A stretch of DNA of 64,000 nucleotides, from the NCBI RefSeq assembly GCF_000293885.2, contig NZ_CP010945.1:1570001-1634000 (forward strand), in the 5' to 3' direction. This stretch comes from Pseudomonas fluorescens NCIMB 11764 (GTDB lineage Bacteria; Pseudomonadota; Gammaproteobacteria; Pseudomonadales; Pseudomonadaceae). Under the pieces are notes generated by a model. The model saw only the letters and a program-made list of their open reading frames with translations, had not been told where the DNA came from and did not search any database. The translations under genes were made by a program, and so were the position numbers. Below, one piece after another: positions 50,814 to 62,463 of this stretch. Numbering within the stretch: position 1 is the stretch's first letter; every line of letters starts with the position of its first letter.

Positions 50814-50823
50814 TAAGATCCCG

Positions 50824-52422
50824 ATGACTAGTTTGCACGCCGACGAGGCTTTCCTCGGCCATTACCAGTTAAGCCATGACCCTTTTGCTCCACGGGTGCC
50901 TGGCTTCAAATTCTTCCCGGCCCAGCGCAAACCGGTGCTGGGGCAACTGCACCACCTGGCCCGCTACAGCCAGTTGCTGCTGGTGGTTACCGGCCCGCAA
51001 GGCAGTGGCAAGACCCTGTTGCGTCAGGCTCTGGTGGCCAGTACCAACAAACAATCCGTTCAGAGCGTGGTGGTTTCCGCTCGTGGCGCGGGCGATGCGG
51101 CTGGCGTGCTGCGTCAGGTGGCCCAGGCGTTGAACGTCGCTCAGGCAGAGATCGGCCCGATCCTGTCTCAGGTCGTGCAGCTCGCGCTGACGGGTCAGGA
51201 AGTCTATTTGCTGGTGGACGATGCCGAGCAGCTCGACGAGTCCGCACTGGAAGCCTTGATGGAGCTGGCCGCGGGTGCACCGGAAGGTCGTCCGCATGTG
51301 TTCCTGTTCGGCGAGTCCTCGCTGATCGCGCAACTCGAGGCGTTGAACCTTGAAGAAGAGCGCTTCCACGTCATCGAACTGCAGCCTTACACCGAAGAAG
51401 AAACCCGCGAGTATCTGGACCAGCGGCTAGAAGGTGCAGGTCGCGGTATCGAACTTTTTACCGCGGATCAGATCTCTGATATTCACGAAAGCTCCGACGG
51501 CTGGCCTGGCAACATCAATCAGGTTGCCCGCGATGCAATGATCGAAGCCATGATTGCCAGCCGCTCTGCGGTCAAGCGTCCAAGTATGGGGTTCAACATG
51601 CCGAAGAAACACGTATTGGCGATTTCCGCCGTTGTCGTGGTCGCGGTGGCCGCCGCCTGGTTGATGCCGGGTCGCAGCAAAGCACCGACCACCGGCGCAC
51701 CTGCCAACGAACAGGCGCAACTGCCGCTTGGCCAGGGCACGCCACAACCTAACAGCGGCGGCGCACCTGCCGTGGAGTTCGCCGGTAACTCGCAACCGAT
51801 GCCGTTGCCGCTGGTCGGTAATTCGCAACCGGTCATGCGCGGTCCCCTCGCGGAAGCGGCCGGTGGTATCACCGAAGGCGACGATGGCGTGCCGGTCGAA
51901 GGCTCCAGCGATACACCGCCGACCGTGACCACCACCGCGCCTCCTGCAGGCGTTCCTGCCGGTCCTGCACCGACGCCAGCCGCCAAGCCGACGCCTGCGC
52001 CGACTCAGGTCGCGACAGCCAAGCCTGTCCCGACTGCCCCTGCGGTGAAGCCGGCTCCAGCGCCAGCCAAGCCAGCCGCGGTCGCTACCGCCAAGCCTGC
52101 CGAGAAGCCAGCCGCTGCTGCTGCCAAAGGCGCTGGCGGCACCTGGTACGCCGGGCAGCCGACGAGCAACTACGTGGTGCAGATCCTCGGCACCAGCTCT
52201 GAAGCGGCCGCGCAATCCTTCGTGAAGGAGCAGGGCGGCGAGTACCGTTATTTCAAGAAAGTCCTCAACGGCAAGCCGCTTTACGTCATCACTTACGGTA
52301 GCTTCGCCAACCGCGATGCGGCCGTTACCGCCATCAAGGCCTTGCCAGCGAAGGTTCAGGCTGGTAAACCTTGGCCTCGCACTGTCGCCAGCGTCCAACA
52401 GGAACTGGCAACAACTCGCTGA
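50824..52422 (+). CDS. AAA ATPase-SPOR fusion protein (DamX-like)
   Basis: A 532-residue cell-division-linked protein. An N-terminal ExeA-like ATPase has Walker A (GPQGSGKTLLRQA near residue 57) and Walker B (VYLLVDDAEQLD); a membrane helix lies at about 261-279 (VLAISAVVVVAVAAAWLMP); a long Ala/Pro/Thr linker follows; a SPOR domain ends the protein (about 452-525: YVVQILGTSSEAAAQSFVKE). E. coli DamX has membrane and SPOR parts but no complete ATPase, so the fusion is the form found downstream of aroB in pseudomonads. It follows aroB by 10 bases. Confidence 0.9.
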   Translation: MTSLHADEAFLGHYQLSHDPFAPRVPGFKFFPAQRKPVLGQLHHLARYSQLLLVVTGPQGSGKTLLRQALVASTNKQSVQSVVVSARGAGDAAGVLRQVAQALNVAQAEIGPILSQVVQLALTGQEVYLLVDDAEQLDESALEALMELAAGAPEGRPHVFLFGESSLIAQLEALNLEEERFHVIELQPYTEEETREYLDQRLEGAGRGIELFTADQISDIHESSDGWPGNINQVARDAMIEAMIASRSAVKRPSMGFNMPKKHVLAISAVVVVAVAAAWLMPGRSKAPTTGAPANEQAQLPLGQGTPQPNSGGAPAVEFAGNSQPMPLPLVGNSQPVMRGPLAEAAGGITEGDDGVPVEGSSDTPPTVTTTAPPAGVPAGPAPTPAAKPTPAPTQVATAKPVPTAPAVKPAPAPAKPAAVATAKPAEKPAAAAAKGAGGTWYAGQPTSNYVVQILGTSSEAAAQSFVKEQGGEYRYFKKVLNGKPLYVITYGSFANRDAAVTAIKALPAKVQAGKPWPRTVASVQQELATTR

Positions 52423-52634
52423 AGATTCGGCGGCCTTACCCAGGCCGCCTCTCCAAGCACCTCAAAATTTCTGCAAGTGCGCGCCGTCTCTACAGACCGC
52501 GTGCCTTGTGGTGTCTGCGTTACAGTAGTCTTTGAGTCGTTGCGGTCAGAATTAAAAAAGTTTTGACTAGCACAGCAGATCGCTTTAAACCTTTCACAAA
52601 TGCGACATAGATTTGCGACAGTTCGTCGTCAAAT
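52423..52634 (+). other. Intergenic region upstream of gltB
   Basis: Together with the promoter it forms a 350-base gene-free gap. GGCGGCC/GGCCGCC (52429-52449) is a short hairpin without a T-run, perhaps a processing site after the DamX-like gene. I see nothing else. Confidence 0.5.
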
Positions 52635-52663
52635 TTGTGAGCGTCTGTGTCGCTGTGTACAAT
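52635..52663 (+). promoter_or_regulatory. Sigma-70-type promoter of gltB
   Basis: TTGTGA at 52635-52640, a 17-base spacer and TACAAT at 52658-52663, about 110 bases upstream of the gltB start. Confidence 0.65.
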
Positions 52664-52772
52664 GACCACCCTTTTGCCCCCGCTAAGCCGGCGTACGTTC
52701 GGCGTGGAATGCAAGTGGTTGAATTGAAAAGAAATTTGCCTTGATAAGAGGCAGCCTGGTGAGAAAGTGTCT

Positions 52773-55700
52773 ATGAAAGCAGGTCTGTACCAACCAGATG
52801 AATTCAAGGATAACTGCGGTTTCGGCCTGATAGCCCACATGCAGGGCGAGCCCAGTCATACCCTTTTGCAAACGGCCATCGAGGCCCTGACCTGCATGAC
52901 CCACCGCGGTGGGATCAACGCCGACGGCAAGACCGGTGACGGTTGCGGTCTGCTGATTCAAAAGCCGGATGTGTTCCTGCGAGCGATCGCCCAGGAAACC
53001 TTTGGCGTCGAATTGCCCAAGCAATACGCAGTGGGCATGGTTTTCTTCAACCAGGACCCGGTCAAGGCCGAAGCCGCTCGCGAGAACATGAACCGCGAGA
53101 TCCTGGCTGAAGGCCTGACCCTGGTCGGCTGGCGCAAAGTGCCGATCGACACCAGTGTCCTCGGCCGCCTGGCCCTCGAGCGCTTGCCGCAGATCGAGCA
53201 GGTCTACATCGGTGGTGAAGGCCTGAGCGATCAGGACATGGCGATCAAGCTGTTCAGCGCCCGTCGTCGCTCGTCCGTGGCCAACGCCGCCGACGTCGAT
53301 CACTACATCTGCAGCTTTTCCCACAAGACCATCATTTATAAAGGCCTGATGATGCCGGCGGATTTGACCGCCTTCTATCCAGACCTCAGCGACCAGCGCC
53401 TGCAAACCTCGATTTGCGTGTTCCACCAGCGCTTCTCCACCAACACCCTGCCGAAATGGCCGCTGGCGCAACCGTTCCGCTTCCTCGCCCACAACGGCGA
53501 GATCAACACCATTACCGGCAACCGCAACTGGGCCCAGGCCCGTCGCACCAAGTTCACCAACGATCTGATGGATCTGGAAGAACTCGGCCCGCTGGTTAAC
53601 CGTGTTGGTTCCGACTCCTCCAGCATGGACAACATGCTCGAGCTGATGGTCACCGGTGGCATCGACCTGTTCCGTGGCGTGCGGATGATCATTCCGCCTG
53701 CGTGGCAGAACGTCGAAACCATGGACCCGGATCTGCGTGCGTTCTACGAATACAACTCGATGCACATGGAACCGTGGGACGGCCCGGCCGGCGTGGTCAT
53801 GACCGACGGTCGCTACGCGGTGTGCCTGCTCGACCGTAACGGTCTGCGCCCGGCGCGCTGGGTCACGACCAAAAACGGTTTCATCACCCTGGCGTCCGAA
53901 ATCGGTGTCTGGAACTACCAGCCTGAAGACGTGATCGCCAAGGGCCGTGTGGGGCCGGGACAGATCTTTGCCGTGGACACCGAAACCGGTCAGATCCTCG
54001 ACACCGACGCCATCGACAACCGCCTGAAGTCCCGTCATCCGTACAAGCAATGGCTGCGCAAGAATGCCCTGCGCATCCAGGCGACCATGGAAGACAACGA
54101 TCACGGTTCGGCTTTCTACGATGTCGACCAGCTCAAGCAGTACATGAAGATGTACCAGGTCACGTTCGAAGAGCGCGACCAAGTGCTGCGCCCGCTCGGC
54201 GAGCAAGGCTACGAGGCCGTTGGCTCGATGGGCGACGATACGCCGATGGCCGTGCTGTCCCAGCGCGTGCGCACGCCGTACGACTATTTCCGCCAGCAGT
54301 TCGCGCAGGTTACCAACCCGCCGATCGACCCGCTGCGTGAAGCCATCGTCATGTCGCTGGAGATCTGCCTCGGTGCCGAGCGCAACATCTTCCAGGAGTC
54401 GCCGGAACATGCTTCGCGTGTGATCCTCAGCTCGCCGGTCATTTCTCCGGCCAAGTGGCGCTCGCTGATGAACCTCGATCGTCCGGGCTTCGAGCGCGCG
54501 ATCATCGACCTCAACTACGACGAAAGCGTCGGCCTTGAAGCCGCTGTGCGTAACGTCGCGGATCAGGCTGAAGAAGCCGTTCGCGCCGGTCGCACCCAGA
54601 TCGTCTTGAGTGACCGTCACATTGCCCCGGGCAAGTTGCCGATCCACGCCTCTCTAGCCACCGGCGCGGTGCACCACCGCCTGACCGAAAAAGGCCTGCG
54701 TTGCGACTCCAACATCCTCGTGGAAACTGCTACCGCACGCGATCCGCACCACTTTGCCGTGTTGATCGGTTTCGGCGCTTCGGCGGTCTATCCGTTCCTG
54801 GCCTACGAAGTGCTGGGTGACCTGATCCGCACCGGTGAAGTGCTGGGCGACCTCTATGAGGTGTTCAAGAACTACCGTAAGGGCATCACCAAAGGCCTGC
54901 TGAAGATCCTGTCGAAGATGGGTATTTCCACCATCGCTTCGTACCGGGGTGCGCAGCTGTTCGAAGCCATCGGCCTGTCCGAAGAAGTCTGCGACCTGAG
55001 CTTCCGCGGCGTTCCGAGCCGTATCAAGGGCGCACGTTTCGTCGACATCGAAGCCGAGCAGAAAGCCCTGGCCGCCGAAGCCTGGAGTCCGCGCAAGCCG
55101 ATCCAGCAGGGCGGCCTGCTGAAGTTCGTCCACGGTGGCGAATATCACGCCTACAACCCGGACGTGGTCAACACCTTGCAAGCCGCTGTGCAGCAAGGCG
55201 ACTACAGCAAGTTCAAGGAATACACGGCGCTGGTGGACAACCGCCCGGTGTCGATGATCCGCGACCTGTTCAAGGTCAAGACTCTGGACAAACCGCTGGA
55301 CATCAGCGAGATCGAACCGCTGGAGTCGGTGCTCAAGCGCTTTGACTCCGCGGGCATCTCGCTTGGCGCTTTGTCGCCGGAAGCTCACGAAGCCCTGGCC
55401 GAAGCCATGAACCGCCTCGGTGCGCGTTCCAACTCCGGTGAAGGCGGCGAAGACCCGGCGCGCTACGGCACGATCAAGAGCTCGAAAATCAAGCAAGTCG
55501 CGACCGGCCGTTTCGGTGTCACTCCGGAATACCTGGTCAACGCTGAAGTGCTGCAGATCAAGGTCGCCCAGGGCGCCAAGCCCGGCGAAGGCGGTCAACT
55601 GCCAGGCGGCAAGGTCAACGGCCTGATCGCCAAGCTGCGTTACGCAGTGCCGGGCGTGACCCTGATTTCGCCACCGCCGCACCACGACATCTATTCGATC

Positions 55701-57218
55701 GAAGACTTGTCGCAGCTGATCTTCGACCTGAAACAAGTCAACCCGAAGGCCCTGGTTTCGGTGAAGCTGGTGGCAGAAGCCGGTGTTGGCACCATCGCTG
55801 CCGGTGTGGCCAAGGCCTATGCGGACTTGATCACCATCTCCGGTTACGACGGCGGCACTGGCGCATCGCCGCTGACCTCGATCAAATACGCGGGCGCTCC
55901 GTGGGAACTCGGCCTGGCCGAAACCCACCAGACCCTGCGCGGTAACGACTTGCGCGGCAAAGTGCGGGTGCAGACCGACGGCGGCCTGAAAACCGGCCTC
56001 GACGTGATCAAGGCCGCGATCCTCGGCGCTGAAAGCTTCGGCTTCGGCACCGCGCCAATGATCGCGCTGGGCTGCAAGTACCTGCGTATCTGCCACCTGA
56101 ACAACTGCGCCACCGGCGTCGCGACTCAGAACGAGAAGCTGCGCAAGGATCACTACATCGGCACCGTCGACATGGTGGTGAACTTCTTCACCTACGTCGC
56201 CGAAGAAACCCGTGAGTGGCTGGCCAAACTGGGCGTGCGCTCCCTCGAAGAGCTGATCGGCCGTACCGATCTGCTGGAAATCCTCGAAGGCCAGACCGCC
56301 AAGCAGCAACACCTGGACCTGACGCCATTGCTGGGCAGCGATCACATCCCGGCAGACAAGCCTCAGTTCTGCCAGGTCGACCGCAACCCACCGTTCGACA
56401 AAGGCTTGCTGGCCGAGAAAATGGTCGACATGGCCACTTCGGCCATCAACGACATGAGCGGTGCCGATTTCGCCCTGGATATCTGCAACTGCGACCGCTC
56501 CATCGGCGCGCGGATCTCCGGCGAAATTGCGCGCAAGCACGGCAACCAGGGCATGGCGAACGCGCCGATCACCTTCCGCTTCAAAGGGACGGCCGGTCAG
56601 AGCTTCGGTGTGTGGAACGCCGGCGGCTTGAACATGTACCTGGAAGGCGACGCCAACGACTACGTCGGCAAAGGCATGACCGGCGGCAAGCTGGTCATCG
56701 TTCCGCCGAAGGGCAGCGCCTACAAGACTCAGGACAGTGCGATCATCGGCAACACCTGCCTGTACGGCGCGACCGGCGGTAAATTGTTCGCGGCCGGCAC
56801 CGCAGGCGAGCGTTTCGCAGTGCGTAACTCCGGTGCTCACACCGTGGTGGAAGGCACCGGCGATCACTGCTGCGAGTACATGACCGGTGGTTTCGTCTGC
56901 GTTTTGGGCAAGACCGGTTACAACTTCGGCTCAGGCATGACCGGCGGTTTCGCCTACGTGCTCGACCAGGACAACACCTTCGTTGACCGGGTCAACCACG
57001 AACTGGTGGAAATCCAGCGGATCAGCGGCGAAGCGATGGAAGCCTACCGCAGCCACCTGCAACGCGTGCTGAACGAGTACGTCGAGGAAACCGACAGCGA
57101 GTGGGGTCGTGAACTCGCGGAAAACCTCGATGACTACCTGCGCCGTTTCTGGTTGGTCAAGCCGAAGGCTGCCAGCTTGAAAACGTTGCTTTCCAGCACC
57201 CGTGCCAACCCGCAGTGA
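52773..57218 (+). CDS. gltB: Glutamate synthase large subunit
   Basis: Transfers the glutamine amide to 2-oxoglutarate to make glutamate, with GltD supplying electrons. ATG 52773 ([20 protein letters not shown]) is preferred over GTG 52767; the protein then has 1481 residues. Processing before C15 would leave the glutaminase nucleophile at the N-terminus, with only a 14-residue propeptide. Domains: class II glutamine amidotransferase (about 15-430), central, FMN synthase domain with [11 protein letters not shown] and [11 protein letters not shown], 3Fe-4S cysteines in [19 protein letters not shown], and the C-terminal beta-helix GXGXG domain. Confidence 0.98.
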   Translation: MKAGLYQPDEFKDNCGFGLIAHMQGEPSHTLLQTAIEALTCMTHRGGINADGKTGDGCGLLIQKPDVFLRAIAQETFGVELPKQYAVGMVFFNQDPVKAEAARENMNREILAEGLTLVGWRKVPIDTSVLGRLALERLPQIEQVYIGGEGLSDQDMAIKLFSARRRSSVANAADVDHYICSFSHKTIIYKGLMMPADLTAFYPDLSDQRLQTSICVFHQRFSTNTLPKWPLAQPFRFLAHNGEINTITGNRNWAQARRTKFTNDLMDLEELGPLVNRVGSDSSSMDNMLELMVTGGIDLFRGVRMIIPPAWQNVETMDPDLRAFYEYNSMHMEPWDGPAGVVMTDGRYAVCLLDRNGLRPARWVTTKNGFITLASEIGVWNYQPEDVIAKGRVGPGQIFAVDTETGQILDTDAIDNRLKSRHPYKQWLRKNALRIQATMEDNDHGSAFYDVDQLKQYMKMYQVTFEERDQVLRPLGEQGYEAVGSMGDDTPMAVLSQRVRTPYDYFRQQFAQVTNPPIDPLREAIVMSLEICLGAERNIFQESPEHASRVILSSPVISPAKWRSLMNLDRPGFERAIIDLNYDESVGLEAAVRNVADQAEEAVRAGRTQIVLSDRHIAPGKLPIHASLATGAVHHRLTEKGLRCDSNILVETATARDPHHFAVLIGFGASAVYPFLAYEVLGDLIRTGEVLGDLYEVFKNYRKGITKGLLKILSKMGISTIASYRGAQLFEAIGLSEEVCDLSFRGVPSRIKGARFVDIEAEQKALAAEAWSPRKPIQQGGLLKFVHGGEYHAYNPDVVNTLQAAVQQGDYSKFKEYTALVDNRPVSMIRDLFKVKTLDKPLDISEIEPLESVLKRFDSAGISLGALSPEAHEALAEAMNRLGARSNSGEGGEDPARYGTIKSSKIKQVATGRFGVTPEYLVNAEVLQIKVAQGAKPGEGGQLPGGKVNGLIAKLRYAVPGVTLISPPPHHDIYSIEDLSQLIFDLKQVNPKALVSVKLVAEAGVGTIAAGVAKAYADLITISGYDGGTGASPLTSIKYAGAPWELGLAETHQTLRGNDLRGKVRVQTDGGLKTGLDVIKAAILGAESFGFGTAPMIALGCKYLRICHLNNCATGVATQNEKLRKDHYIGTVDMVVNFFTYVAEETREWLAKLGVRSLEELIGRTDLLEILEGQTAKQQHLDLTPLLGSDHIPADKPQFCQVDRNPPFDKGLLAEKMVDMATSAINDMSGADFALDICNCDRSIGARISGEIARKHGNQGMANAPITFRFKGTAGQSFGVWNAGGLNMYLEGDANDYVGKGMTGGKLVIVPPKGSAYKTQDSAIIGNTCLYGATGGKLFAAGTAGERFAVRNSGAHTVVEGTGDHCCEYMTGGFVCVLGKTGYNFGSGMTGGFAYVLDQDNTFVDRVNHELVEIQRISGEAMEAYRSHLQRVLNEYVEETDSEWGRELAENLDDYLRRFWLVKPKAASLKTLLSSTRANPQ

Positions 57219-58670
<1,452 letters not shown>

Positions 58671-58702
58671 CCCGACGGTCCAGACCTGACAGGCAGTAAC
58701 CC

Positions 58703-58788
58703 TGTGGGAGCTGGCCGGCCAGCGATAGCATCACCTCGGTCTGACTGATCACCGAGGTGGCCGCATCGCTGGCCGGCCAGCTCCCACA
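58703..58788. repeat. Nested palindrome, TGTGGGAGCTGGCCGGCCAG type
   Basis: TGTGGGAGCTGGCCGGCCAG and the complementary arm ending at 58788 form the outer 24-bp stem. CACCTCGGT and ACCGAGGTG form a second stem near the tip. It lies after gltD and may terminate it. The arms themselves contain the self-complementary GGCCGGCC. Confidence 0.85.
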
Positions 58789-58922
58789 TTGGTTTGCGGG
58801 TGTTGCTGAAATCTGCGTATTTGTTGCGACAAATTGACCCGATAGACAAAAGGCTGACCTGCAACCGTGCCTTTTGCCTCGCGCTCTGAGAAAATGCCCG
58901 CACTTTTTTTCCGGATGCCGAC

Positions 58923-59990
58923 ATGACTGCCCTGAAGAACGACCGTTTCCTTCGCGCCCTGCTCAAGCAACCCGTAGACGTCACCCCTGTGTGGATGATG
59001 CGTCAGGCCGGTCGCTACCTGCCGGAATACCGCGCCAGCCGTGCCAAGGCCGGTGATTTCATGAGCCTGTGCATGAACCCGGAGTTCGCTTGCGAAGTCA
59101 CCATGCAGCCACTCGACCGCTATCCGCAACTGGACGCGGCGATCCTCTTCTCGGACATCCTCACCATCCCGGATGCCATGGGCCAAGGCCTGTACTTCGA
59201 AACCGGCGAAGGCCCGCGCTTCAAGAAAGTTGTCAGCACGATGGCCGATATCGAAGCCCTGCCGATTCCTGACCCGCACAAAGACCTCGGCTACGTGATG
59301 GACGCGGTCAGCACCATTCGCCGCGAACTGAACGGCCGTGTGCCGCTGATCGGTTTCTCCGGCAGTCCATGGACGTTGGCTACCTACATGGTCGAAGGCG
59401 GTTCGTCGAAAGACTTCCGCAAGACCAAAGCCATGCTCTACGACAACCCGCAAGCCATGCACCTGCTGCTGGACAAGCTCGCGCAGTCGGTCACGTCCTA
59501 CCTCAACGGCCAGATCATGGCCGGCGCGCAAGCGGTACAGATTTTCGACACGTGGGGCGGCAACCTCTCAGCGGCGGCGTATCAGGAATTCTCCCTGGCC
59601 TACATGCGCAAAATCGTCAGCGGCCTGATCCGCGAACACGAAGGCCGCAAGGTTCCGGTCATCCTGTTCACCAAGAACGGCGGCCTGTGGCTGGAAAGCA
59701 TCGCCGACGCGGGTGCTGATGCGCTGGGCCTGGACTGGACGTGCGACATCGGCAACGCCCGCGATCGCGTCGGCAACAAGGTCGCGTTGCAAGGCAACAT
59801 GGACCCGACGGTGCTCTACGCCAAACCGGAAGCCATTCGCACCGAAGTCGGCCGGATCCTCGCCAGTTATGGCAAGGGCAGCGGTCACGTGTTCAACCTC
59901 GGACATGGCATCACCCCGGAGGTCGATCCCGAGCATGCGGGTGCGTTCCTGCGCGCGGTGCATGAGTTGTCGGCGCAGTATCACGAGTAG
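58923..59990 (+). CDS. hemE: Uroporphyrinogen decarboxylase
   Basis: Converts uroporphyrinogen III to coproporphyrinogen III in heme synthesis. The 355-residue protein [20 protein letters not shown] has the signature [16 protein letters not shown] near residue 21, then [16 protein letters not shown] with its aspartate, [17 protein letters not shown] and [19 protein letters not shown]. It is monocistronic with a strong terminator. Confidence 0.98.
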   Translation: MTALKNDRFLRALLKQPVDVTPVWMMRQAGRYLPEYRASRAKAGDFMSLCMNPEFACEVTMQPLDRYPQLDAAILFSDILTIPDAMGQGLYFETGEGPRFKKVVSTMADIEALPIPDPHKDLGYVMDAVSTIRRELNGRVPLIGFSGSPWTLATYMVEGGSSKDFRKTKAMLYDNPQAMHLLLDKLAQSVTSYLNGQIMAGAQAVQIFDTWGGNLSAAAYQEFSLAYMRKIVSGLIREHEGRKVPVILFTKNGGLWLESIADAGADALGLDWTCDIGNARDRVGNKVALQGNMDPTVLYAKPEAIRTEVGRILASYGKGSGHVFNLGHGITPEVDPEHAGAFLRAVHELSAQYHE

Positions 59991-60008
59991 TCATACCCGC
60001 GTTTCATC

Positions 60009-60043
60009 AAGCCTGTCCGGTCAACGCCGGACAGGCTTTTTTT
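60009..60043 (+). terminator. Rho-independent terminator of hemE
   Basis: AAGCCTGTCCGG and CCGGACAGGCTT pair around TCAACG, followed by a T-run. Confidence 0.95.
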
Positions 60044-60279
60044 ATGCCTGAAAAACGTATGCCAGCCTGATGCGTTTTCATCTGTAAGAAATTTCTCTCT
60101 CTTTGTCAGATGAGTGAAGAGAGAGATCAATCCTCATGTAAGCGAAGACTTGTCCTACATAGAAAACGCGTTCATCCCGGTAAGGTTCCAGCCCTTCGTT
60201 TGGTGCCGCACACCGAGCGGCACTACGAACAGTGGCGCCCGCAAGGCGCCTTAATTTTCGATAAGTAGTCTGGAACGCA

Positions 60280-61749
60280 GTGATGAAAAAAAAATTCCGC
60301 AAGGGAGGTGCACTAACCGCATGCGCCTCTCCAATGATCCTGTTATCGGCAATGTTGGCGTCTCAAACTGTTGCTGCCCATGGCTATCTTGAAGTGCCAC
60401 CTTCGCGGGCATTGCTTTGCCAGAAAGGCTTGAACACCCACTGTGGCCCCGCGCAATACGAACCTCAAAGTGTCGGCGAAACGTTCAAAGGCTTTCCGGC
60501 GGGTGCAGGTGGTGCTCCTCTGCAAGGGCCGATCGACGGCAAGATTCCGAGTGGCGGTCATCCATCGTTCTCCGCGATGGATGCCCAGTCCGCCACCCGT
60601 TGGCATCTGACGGAAATCAAGGACCGCAACATCGATTTCCAATGGCGCTACACCGCGGTTCACCCGGCAACCAAACACGAATACTTCATCACTCGCAACG
60701 GCTGGAATCCGAACGAGTCGCTGAAACGGGCCACCTTTGAAAGCACGCCGTTCTGCACCATTGAGGGTGGTAATCAGAAGCCTGGATCGGGTGATAAGCA
60801 CAACTGCACCATCCCGACAGACAAGTCCGGCCAGCATGTGATTCTGGCGGTCTGGACGGTTGGAGACACCGACGCAGCGTTCTACAACCCGGCCGATGTG
60901 AACATTATTGCCGAAGCAGAGTTGCCGGGCGGCTGGTCTTCCGTTGGCGGTATCGCACCGTCGACCGAATTGCTGATCGGCGACAAGGTCAAGGCCCGTG
61001 CATTCTCCGCCAATGGCGTTAGCCCGGATTACGACGTGGAAATCGCCATCGCCACTGCCGAAGAAGGCTTGCCAAACAACTGGGCGTTCAAACTGGCAGA
61101 AAAGATCAACGCCACTCACACCCTCATCCGCGCCGGTATTCGTGGTGAGAGCGGCAACATCGAACCGGTCCGGGGTAACAACACCCTTTATGCCCAAAAA
61201 GAAAGCGGCGTGACCCGTTTCGAAGTTCAACTGGACATGAAGGAAGACGCTGCAGCACGCATGTCGGTAGCTTCTCAGCAAGCTGAATACGTTCTGGAGA
61301 AAGGCCTGGCCAAGGTCGGTTTCAGCATGATCTCCAATCGCAAGATGAACGTTGAAGCGACCTTGTTCGATGAGAACAACAAGCCGGTCGGCACCACCTC
61401 TGCACAGGTGGACAGCGGCTCGACGACGTTGACCCTGGATGTGCGCAGTAACCCTGGCCAACACACGCTGACACTGGTCGGCACCACCCTGGATGGCCGT
61501 ACCACTCGCCAGGATACCCAGCCGACCAACATGACCGGTGAAGGCGCTGGCGTCGAGCATGACTTCGTGTTCCCTGAAGGCCTCGGCGAATACACCGCCG
61601 GTACCAAAGTGCTGCAACCGAAGACCAACGAAGTCTTCGAATGCAAGCCGTTCCCCGAGTCCGGCTACTGCAAGCAATACAGCCCGACCGCCAATGGTTT
61701 TGAACCTGGCGTAGGGGCGCACTGGCACATGGCGTGGGACAAGCTTTAA
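60280..61749 (+). CDS. gbpA: Lytic polysaccharide monooxygenase / N-acetylglucosamine-binding protein GbpA
   Basis: A secreted copper enzyme that oxidises and binds chitin. The 489-residue precursor has a signal peptide (to about 33, TVAA) so that H34 of HGYLEVPP becomes the N-terminal copper ligand; H128 (YTAVHPATKHEYFI) is the second histidine-brace ligand and F201 in DAAFYN is the axial residue. NTHCGPAQYEPQSV and FITRNGWNPN are AA10/GbpA marks. GbpA-type middle domains (about 215-425) and a C-terminal CBM73-like domain (CKPFPESGYCKQYSPTANGF) follow. It probably leaves the cell by type II secretion, the system encoded directly downstream. Confidence 0.92.
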   Translation: MMKKKFRKGGALTACASPMILLSAMLASQTVAAHGYLEVPPSRALLCQKGLNTHCGPAQYEPQSVGETFKGFPAGAGGAPLQGPIDGKIPSGGHPSFSAMDAQSATRWHLTEIKDRNIDFQWRYTAVHPATKHEYFITRNGWNPNESLKRATFESTPFCTIEGGNQKPGSGDKHNCTIPTDKSGQHVILAVWTVGDTDAAFYNPADVNIIAEAELPGGWSSVGGIAPSTELLIGDKVKARAFSANGVSPDYDVEIAIATAEEGLPNNWAFKLAEKINATHTLIRAGIRGESGNIEPVRGNNTLYAQKESGVTRFEVQLDMKEDAAARMSVASQQAEYVLEKGLAKVGFSMISNRKMNVEATLFDENNKPVGTTSAQVDSGSTTLTLDVRSNPGQHTLTLVGTTLDGRTTRQDTQPTNMTGEGAGVEHDFVFPEGLGEYTAGTKVLQPKTNEVFECKPFPESGYCKQYSPTANGFEPGVGAHWHMAWDKL

Positions 61750-61758
61750 GCCCGCCGT

Positions 61759-61797
61759 AACCCTTCAGGCGATCCGCGAATGGATCGCCTGAGGGTT
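61759..61797 (+). terminator. Long stem-loop after gbpA
   Basis: AACCCTTCAGGCGATCC pairs with GGATCGCCTGAGGGTT around GCGAAT with one bulged T. No clear T-run follows, so it may stabilise rather than terminate. Confidence 0.7.
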
Positions 61798-61826
61798 CAT
61801 CCTCTTGTAGAAAATCGAGTTGAAAA

Positions 61827-61949
61827 ATGACGGTTTTGGGTTATTCCACCCAACGCGTATGGCTGCACTGGTTATCGGTGGCACTCATCGCCTGGACCCT
61901 GATTTTCGGCTTTTATGTGGCCCGCGTTCGAAGTGAGCGACTCGAGTGA
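61827..61949 (+). pseudogene. Cytochrome b561 N-terminal remnant
   Basis: Forty codons starting MTVLGYSTQRVWLHWLSVAL, carrying the heme-ligand LHW and the first membrane helix (LIAWTLIFGFYVA) of a cytochrome b561, whose family is about 180 residues. After FYVA the sequence turns to RVRSERLE and stops; the +1 frame reads WPAFEVSDS, which looks like the family's continuation, so a frameshift precedes a deletion. The stop overlaps the gspC start (GTGA), so it is fused to the type II secretion cluster. No downstream part of the gene is in the window. Confidence 0.7.
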
Positions 61950-62455
61950 GCAGGCGCTTGAGCACACTCTGCCTGCTGGTTATGTCCGCAGGTTACGCAA
62001 CGTTTCTGGCGTGGCAGGAGTGGGGTTTTCGCAAAACTCTCGCCCCGCCGTTGTCGTTCGCTGCGACCTTACCGGCGCCAACGCCCCGTGCGCCCCTCGA
62101 TACCACAGCGGTCGCAACGGTGCTCGGTCTGGCGACTGAAACCTCGTTGCTGCCCAGTGCCGAAGCGCTGACCTTGCAGGCCAGTTTTGTCCTCGACACA
62201 GGCTTGTCCAGAGCGTTGCTGGCGGACGCTCAAGGCTCACGGATTTACCAGGTGGGGGATCAGTTGCCGGGCGGCAGCGTCCTGCGTCGCGTCGAGGTGA
62301 ATCAAGCGGTGTTGTGGAACAAGGGTCGAGAAGAGGTGCTGACGTTGCAGAGCTCTTCCGCGAGTTTCCTGCGCCAACTCGACTCGCCATCCCAACCACC
62401 GACACCGGTCAGTTCTACGCGTTTTCTACGCCCTCTTTCCGGGCAGTCAGAGTGA
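61946..62455 (+). CDS. Type II secretion system protein C (GspC-like)
   Basis: An inner-membrane protein that connects the type II platform to the secretin. The 169-residue protein starts at GTG 61946 (MSRRLSTLCLLVMSAGYATF), with a membrane helix at about 7-25 and the GspC homology region SRIYQVGDQLPGGSVLRRVE near 100-120. It is shorter than typical GspC (about 250-300) and has no PDZ or coiled-coil C-terminus, as in some Hxc/XcpP-like forms. gspD starts 9 bases after it. Confidence 0.75.
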   Translation: MSRRLSTLCLLVMSAGYATFLAWQEWGFRKTLAPPLSFAATLPAPTPRAPLDTTAVATVLGLATETSLLPSAEALTLQASFVLDTGLSRALLADAQGSRIYQVGDQLPGGSVLRRVEVNQAVLWNKGREEVLTLQSSSASFLRQLDSPSQPPTPVSSTRFLRPLSGQSE

Positions 62456-62463
62456 TCACACCC

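Noticed and set aside
54654..56867. A 737-codon open frame antisense to gltB, with similar ones at 52683-54647, 870-2270 and 2779-4212
   Set aside because: All lie opposite well-recognised genes and have the same shadow composition, so they are by-products of third-position G+C bias.
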